Assembly: GCA_044426235.1 (NCBI GenBank)
Contig: JAWXUS010000038.1
Location: 1 to 11,376 of the forward strand
DNA: 11,376 nt
Direction: 5' to 3'
Origin: JAGHEK01 sp044426235
Lineage (GTDB): Bacteria; Bacillota; Clostridia; Peptostreptococcales; Peptostreptococcaceae
In this document: positions 7,334 to 11,376 of the stretch, one piece after another
How the letters are laid out: each line of letters begins with the position of its first letter
Position numbering within the stretch: position 1 is the first letter of the stretch
Notes under the pieces: generated by a model
Told to the model about the DNA's origin: nothing
Database searches by the model: none
What the model saw: only the letters and a program-made list of their open reading frames with translations
Made by a program: the position numbers and the translations under genes

Positions 7334-7362
7334 TTGACTATGTCTAATATTTGTTGTAAAAT
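7334..7362 (+). promoter_or_regulatory. Sigma-A promoter of the ileS T-box transcript
   Basis: TTGACT (7334-7339, 5 of 6 to consensus) and TAAAAT (7357-7362, 5 of 6) are separated by exactly 17 bp. Transcription would start near 7369, about 25 bases before the conserved stem I of the leader. The stretch 7294-7642 has no gene: it holds this promoter, the T-box leader and the ileS ribosome binding site (AAGGA, 7631-7635). Confidence 0.75.
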
Positions 7363-7390
7363 GCATTTATAATTTAATAAAAAAATGCAT

Positions 7391-7610
7391 TGATGGAGAC
7401 TATAATCTTTAAATTAATTTTACAGAGAATTGGACAGGCTGAGAACCAATAAATTATGAAGTTTATTTATCACTCCTAAGCTGTAGGCTGAAATAATATT
7501 AAGCTGTGCCGGTTAAAAACCGTTAAAATGAACTAAGTGTCACAATCTTTGTGGAATTAGGGTGGTAACGCGATTAATACTCGTCCCTTTTATTTGAGGA
7601 CGAGTTTTTT
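7391..7610 (+). ncRNA. Isoleucine-specific T-box riboswitch (ileS leader)
   Basis: The leader senses uncharged tRNA-Ile and controls termination ahead of ileS. The T-box sequence AGGGTGGTAACGCG lies at 7559-7572. Its TGGT (7563-7566) pairs with the tRNA 3' ACCA, where the fourth base fits an A discriminator, as in tRNA-Ile. Stem I: GGAG (7395-7398) pairs with CTCC (7473-7476) below the specifier loop. The specifier codon is ATC (Ile) at 7469-7471, followed by the usual A. AGAGA at 7424-7428 and a distal hairpin (ATTGG 7429-7433 with CCAAT 7446-7450) are present. Stem III is CGGTT (7510-7514) with AACCG (7518-7522). The antiterminator pairs AGGG (7559-7562) with CCCT (7585-7588) and competes with the terminator. 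Confidence 0.95.
7579..7610 (+). terminator. T-box-controlled terminator of the ileS leader
   Basis: The arms ACTCGTCC (7579-7586) and GGACGAGT (7598-7605) form a perfect 8-bp stem followed by T at 7605-7610. The left arm overlaps the CCCT that pairs with the T-box in the antiterminator, so the two folds exclude each other. The terminator fold is expected when tRNA-Ile is charged. Confidence 0.93.
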
Positions 7611-7642
7611 AATATAATTTTTTATGAAGAAAGGAATTAATT

Positions 7643-10600
7643 ATGGCTAAATTTAAATCTTTAGTTGATACTTCTGTTAAAGATGCAGAAAGTAAAGTAT
7701 CAAAGTATTGGAATGATATTGATATATTAAACAGAGCTTTAGAAAAAGGTCAAAATGACCCAAGTTTCGTGTTTTATGAAGGACCTCCAACTGCGAATGG
7801 AAATCCTGGAATACACCATGTTATAGCAAGAACTCTTAAGGATTCAGTTTGTAGATACCAAACTATGAATGGATACCAAGTAAAAAGAAAAGCAGGGTGG
7901 GATACTCACGGTTTACCTGTTGAGATACAAGTTGAAAAACAACTTGGTTTATCGGATAAGCAAGAAATAGAGGCTTATGGACTTGATAAATTTAATGAAA
8001 AATGTAGAGAGTCTGTATTCACATATGAAAAACAATGGAGAGAAATGACTGAGAGAATGGCTTATGAGATAGATCTTGATAATCCATATATTACTCTTGA
8101 TAATAATTATATTGAATCTGTTTGGTGGATATTAGATAAGTTCAATAAAGAAAATTATGTTTATGAAGGACATAAAATATTACCTTACTGCCCAAGATGT
8201 GGTACAGGGCTTGCATCTCACGAAGTTGCACAAGGATATAAAGAAAGAAAAACTAATACTGTAATGGCTAAGTTTAAAAGAGTTGATAAAGACGAGTACT
8301 TTATAGCTTGGACAACTACTCCTTGGACATTACCTTCAAATGTTGCGCTTACTGTTGGACCTGAAGTTGATTATGTTAGAGTAAAGCAAAATGATGAAAT
8401 ATATTATGTTGCTAAAGCTTTAGCTAACAAGGTTTTAGGTGAAGATTATGAAGTATTAGAAGAAATGAGAGGTAAAGATTTAGAACATATTCAATATGAA
8501 CAATTAATGCCATTCGTTGAGACTACTGAAAAAGCATTCTTTATTACTTTAGGCGATTATGTTACTACTGAAGATGGTACGGGAATTGTTCATACTGCAC
8601 CTGCATTTGGAGAAGACGATTATAATTTAGGAAGAAAATATAATTTACCAGTACTGCAACCAGTTGATGAAGCTGGAAAGTTCACAACAACTCCTTGGGA
8701 GGGTACATTTGTTATGGAAGACGGTTTAGACGTTGAAATAATTAAATGGTTACATGCTGAGAATAAGTTATTTAAAAAAGAAAAAATAGAACATAATTAT
8801 CCACATTGTTGGAGATGTCAAACTCCATTAATATACTATGCAAAACCAAGTTGGTATATTGAAATGACTAGACTTAAGGATAAATTAATAGAAAATAATA
8901 AGACTGTTGAATGGTATCCAAAGCACGTTGGAGAAGGAAGATTTGGAAATTGGCTTGAAAACTTAAATGATTGGGCAATTTCAAGAAGTAGATACTGGGG
9001 AACTCCTCTAAACATTTGGAAATGTGAATGTGGAAACAAAACTTCAGTTGGTTCAAGAAAAGAATTATCAGAAAAAGCTATAGAAGAAGTGGATCCGTTA
9101 ACTGTTGAGCTTCATAGACCATACGTTGATGATATTCATTTAAAATGTGACTGTTGTGGTGGAGAAATGACAAGAGTTACAGAAGTTATAGACTGTTGGT
9201 TTGATAGTGGAGCAATGCCTTTTGCACAACACCATTATCCATTTGAAAACAAAGAAAACTTTGAAAAATTATTCCCTGCAGACTATATTTGTGAAGGGAT
9301 TGACCAAACTCGTGGTTGGTTCTATTCATTACTTGCAATATCAACATTTGTTATGGATAAAGCACCTTATAAAAAAGTTCTTGTTAATGACTTAGTTCTT
9401 GACAAAGAAGGAAAGAAAATGAGTAAATCAAGAGGAAATACTGTAGATCCGTTTGAATTATTCGATAAGCACGGAGCAGATGCGCTTAGATGGTATCTAT
9501 TATACGTTTCACCACCTTGGACTCCAACTAGATTCGATTTAGACGGATTAAAAGAAGTTCAAAGTAAGTTCCTTGGAACTATAAAGAACGTATATAACTT
9601 CTTTACTTTATATGCAAATACTGATAATTTAAACCCAACTGAATTCTTCGTTGAATATAATGATAGACCAGAGCTTGATAGATGGATATTGTCTAAATTC
9701 AATAATTTAAAGAAAGAAGTTGAAGAAAACTTATCAATATTTGAACTTAATAAAACTGTAAGAAGTATACAAGAATTCATAAATGAAGATTTATCTAACT
9801 GGTATATAAGACGTTCAAGAAGAAGATTCTGGGCTACTGAGCTTAATGAAGATAAAAAATCAGTATACAACACAACTTATGAAGTATTAACAGAGTTATG
9901 TCAAATAATAGCTCCATTTACTCCATATATTGCAGAAGAAATATATATGAACTTAACTAATGAAGAATCTGTTCATTTATCAACTTATCCAAAAGCTAAT
10001 TTAGAGTTAATAAACGATGAATTAGAAACTAAAATGGACTTAGTTAAAAACTTAGTTACACTTGGTCGTGCATCAAGAGAAAACTCTAAAATAAAAGTTC
10101 GTCAACCAATTCAAAAAGTTTTAGTTGATGGAAAGTTTGAAACTATTATAGGGGACGTAATAGACCTTATAAAAGAAGAGTTAAACGTTAAAGAAGTTGT
10201 ATTTGCTAAAGATTTAGGTGAATATATGAACTTTAGCTTAAAGCCAAACTTCAAAGTATTAGGTCCAATACTTGGTGCTAATATGAAGTTATTTGGAGGA
10301 GCATTAACTAAATTTAATCCAAATGAAGTTGTACCACAACTTGAAAATGGAGAAAGTTTAACTTGTGATATAAACGGTGAAAACTTTGAGTTTAATAAAG
10401 ATCACGTTTTAATAAATATCTCTGCGAAAGATGGATTTAACGTTTCAGTTGAAAATAATTTATTCGTAATACTAGATACTACATTAAACGAAGAACTTAT
10501 TGAAGAAGGATTTGCAAGAGAACTTATATCTAAGGTTCAACAAATAAGAAAATCAAGTAATTTTGATGTTTTAGATAACATAACTATAGAATTTAATTCA

Positions 10601-10747
10601 GATGATGAAATAGCTAGTGCTATTGAAAACTTTAAAGATTATATAAAATCAGAAACTTTAGCAGTTGAAATTGTAAGAGTTAATGATGAATTAGAAATGC
10701 ATAACTTAAATGACCACGAAACTGGAATTAAAGTTACTAAAAAGTAA
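7643..10747 (+). CDS. ileS: Isoleucyl-tRNA synthetase, type 2 (IleRS2)
   Basis: A class I synthetase of 1034 residues that charges tRNA-Ile in the cytoplasm. The Rossmann signature is changed: GIHH at 56-59 (in NGNPGIHHVIART) replaces the usual HxGH. KMSKS is at 592-596. The CP1 editing domain carries WTTTPWTLPSN (223-233) and GTGIVHTAPAFGEDD (312-326), which clear mischarged valine. Probable zinc ligands are C183/C186 with C389/C392, and C461/C463 with C502/C505. The anticodon-binding domain includes WYIRRSRRRFW (720-730). The C-terminal part has no CxxC pair, so it lacks the zinc finger of type 1 enzymes; this and the length place it in the type 2, eukaryote-like clade. The GxHH variant in type 2 enzymes is reported to give mupirocin hyper-resistance. 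The ATG at 7643 follows AAGGA (7631-7635). Expression is controlled by the upstream T-box. Confidence 0.97.
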   Translation: MAKFKSLVDTSVKDAESKVSKYWNDIDILNRALEKGQNDPSFVFYEGPPTANGNPGIHHVIARTLKDSVCRYQTMNGYQVKRKAGWDTHGLPVEIQVEKQLGLSDKQEIEAYGLDKFNEKCRESVFTYEKQWREMTERMAYEIDLDNPYITLDNNYIESVWWILDKFNKENYVYEGHKILPYCPRCGTGLASHEVAQGYKERKTNTVMAKFKRVDKDEYFIAWTTTPWTLPSNVALTVGPEVDYVRVKQNDEIYYVAKALANKVLGEDYEVLEEMRGKDLEHIQYEQLMPFVETTEKAFFITLGDYVTTEDGTGIVHTAPAFGEDDYNLGRKYNLPVLQPVDEAGKFTTTPWEGTFVMEDGLDVEIIKWLHAENKLFKKEKIEHNYPHCWRCQTPLIYYAKPSWYIEMTRLKDKLIENNKTVEWYPKHVGEGRFGNWLENLNDWAISRSRYWGTPLNIWKCECGNKTSVGSRKELSEKAIEEVDPLTVELHRPYVDDIHLKCDCCGGEMTRVTEVIDCWFDSGAMPFAQHHYPFENKENFEKLFPADYICEGIDQTRGWFYSLLAISTFVMDKAPYKKVLVNDLVLDKEGKKMSKSRGNTVDPFELFDKHGADALRWYLLYVSPPWTPTRFDLDGLKEVQSKFLGTIKNVYNFFTLYANTDNLNPTEFFVEYNDRPELDRWILSKFNNLKKEVEENLSIFELNKTVRSIQEFINEDLSNWYIRRSRRRFWATELNEDKKSVYNTTYEVLTELCQIIAPFTPYIAEEIYMNLTNEESVHLSTYPKANLELINDELETKMDLVKNLVTLGRASRENSKIKVRQPIQKVLVDGKFETIIGDVIDLIKEELNVKEVVFAKDLGEYMNFSLKPNFKVLGPILGANMKLFGGALTKFNPNEVVPQLENGESLTCDINGENFEFNKDHVLINISAKDGFNVSVENNLFVILDTTLNEELIEEGFARELISKVQQIRKSSNFDVLDNITIEFNSDDEIASAIENFKDYIKSETLAVEIVRVNDELEMHNLNDHETGIKVTKK

Positions 10748-10754
10748 TAATATT

Positions 10755-10784
10755 ACCGTAGGATTTTTTATCCTACGGTTTTTT
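10755..10784 (+). terminator. Rho-independent terminator after ileS
   Basis: The arms ACCGTAGGAT (10755-10764) and ATCCTACGGT (10770-10779) pair perfectly over 10 bp around a 5-nt T loop. A T run follows at 10779-10784. It begins 7 bases after the ileS stop. Confidence 0.95.
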
Positions 10785-10802
10785 ATTTTATATATAATTA
10801 GT

Positions 10803-10830
10803 TAGACATATATCTATATGGTGTTATAAT
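10803..10830 (+). promoter_or_regulatory. Extended -10 sigma-A promoter of the downstream membrane protein gene
   Basis: A consensus TATAAT (10825-10830) is preceded by TGT (10822-10824), the extended -10 element. TAGACA (10803-10808), 5 of 6 to TTGACA, lies 16 bp upstream. Transcription would start near 10837, leaving a leader of about 58 bases. The spacer holds an inverted repeat, CATATA-TC-TATATG (10807-10820), a possible operator. Confidence 0.7.
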
Positions 10831-10894
10831 AATTAAAATTTATTAGAAAAAATTTGTATTAGTAAAATTAGATTAAAAAATCAGGAGAAAATTT

Positions 10895-11376
10895 ATGAAA
10901 TTGAAGACAAAAGTTATAATATCATCAGTAGTATATATTTTATTTATGATTTATTTTATGGGAGTATTCTTACCAATGTTTATTGAAAATATTGGAGGTA
11001 ATGAAATGGTTGATGCTTACCTAGTTGATTATAGTAAAAGTATAGATGATATTGTGAATTTAATTTTAGATTATGGTGAAGTTGGTAGGGAGTTTATGAC
11101 TAATTTTTTTATTATGGATTCTATATATATTGTTATAAGTGCTTGCTTATTTTATTTATTAGTTAAGTTAGTAACTAAAGATAGTAAATTAGTTTTTATT
11201 CCACTTCTTGCAGGATTTTTTGATACTATAGAAAATATTATAGTTTTTTATAGTAGAAATACATTAAATATGAATTATCTTTTGTTTGCAAGGATTTTTG
11301 CAAGTATGAAAGCATTTTGCTTACTTATGACACTTATAATTATTGTTATAAATGGAGTAAGGCTATTAAAACAAAG
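10895..11376 (+). CDS. Uncharacterised four-helix membrane protein (3' end beyond the window)
   Basis: I do not recognise this protein. From the ATG at 10895, with GGAG at 10884-10887 well placed before it, the frame stays open for 160 codons to the window edge without a stop. Four hydrophobic segments are visible: about 7-31, 70-93, 100-118 and 127-155. A polar stretch at about 32-68 (containing MVDAYLVDYSKSIDDIV) lies between the first and second helices. The third segment reads PLLAGFFDTIENIIVFY, with an Asp and a Glu-Asn pair inside an otherwise hydrophobic helix; buried charges like these often mark a functional site. The last residues (GVRLLKQ) are basic, so the protein probably ends soon after the edge. 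It has its own promoter and follows the ileS terminator, so it is not part of the ileS unit. No signal peptide cleavage site or known domain was seen. Confidence 0.75.
   Translation, partial: MKLKTKVIISSVVYILFMIYFMGVFLPMFIENIGGNEMVDAYLVDYSKSIDDIVNLILDYGEVGREFMTNFFIMDSIYIVISACLFYLLVKLVTKDSKLVFIPLLAGFFDTIENIIVFYSRNTLNMNYLLFARIFASMKAFCLLMTLIIIVINGVRLLKQ

Noticed and set aside
7055..7372. Plus-strand open frame of 105 codons overlapping the end of divIVA
   Set aside because: It is an out-of-frame reading of divIVA, rich in Leu/Lys/Ile from A+T-rich codons, and it runs through the ileS promoter.
8836..9056. Two overlapping minus-strand open frames inside ileS
   Set aside because: Antisense to the conserved ileS catalytic/CP1 coding sequence, mutually overlapping, and without credible ribosome binding sites or protein similarity.
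9559..9873. Minus-strand open frame of 104 codons inside ileS
   Set aside because: It lies fully antisense to the conserved anticodon-binding region of ileS, has no recognisable product, and is explained by the low-GC codon pattern of ileS.
1..11376. Mobile element, CRISPR array, toxin-antitoxin pair or phage island
   Set aside because: No transposase, integrase, terminal inverted repeats, regularly spaced long repeats or nuclease genes were found. All genes are co-directional, base composition is uniform by eye, and gene order matches a conserved clostridial chromosome neighbourhood.

Overview
The window is a very A+T-rich chromosomal segment with every gene on the + strand, strong GGAGG-type ribosome binding sites and intrinsic terminators. 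A sporulation gene (spoIVA), a T-box leader, and the block yggS-sepF-yggT-ylmH-divIVA-ileS point to a spore-forming low-GC Firmicute of the class Clostridia. The gpsA-spoIVA order and the HlyD-like gene ahead of yggS make a Peptostreptococcaceae-type genome (Clostridioides/Romboutsia-like) my best guess, but the family is an inference.

Layout. 1-146: the last codons of gpsA (glycerol-3-phosphate dehydrogenase) and its terminator. 162-1727: spoIVA, the spore coat basement-layer ATPase, with a plausible sigma-E promoter and its own terminator. 1773-3330: an AGCS-family sodium:alanine/glycine symporter with a consensus sigma-A promoter and a terminator that straddles its stop codon. 3388-7293: an apparent six-gene operon encoding a membrane-anchored HlyD-like adaptor, YggS (PLP homeostasis), SepF (FtsZ membrane anchor), YggT, YlmH (S4 RNA-binding) and DivIVA (polar/septal scaffold). 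Gaps are short, and yggT and ylmH overlap by one base. 7334-7610: a sigma-A promoter and an isoleucine T-box riboswitch. 7643-10784: ileS, a type 2 isoleucyl-tRNA synthetase, and its terminator. 10803-11376: an extended -10 promoter and the start of an unrecognised four-helix membrane protein cut off by the window edge.

How it works together. The 3388-7293 block is the conserved cell-division neighbourhood that flanks the dcw cluster in many Gram-positives: SepF tethers FtsZ, DivIVA marks curved membrane, and YlmH and YggS are housekeeping partners. ileS is adjacent but separately controlled: uncharged tRNA-Ile should turn it on through the T-box. spoIVA and the symporter are independent single-gene units.

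No mobile element, CRISPR array, rRNA, tRNA or new multi-gene defence or biosynthetic system is visible. The most notable items are the rearranged active-site signature of IleS (G-I-H-H instead of H-x-G-H), which in type 2 enzymes has been linked to very high mupirocin resistance, an adaptor protein without any transporter partner in the division operon, and small repeats at two promoters that could be operators.
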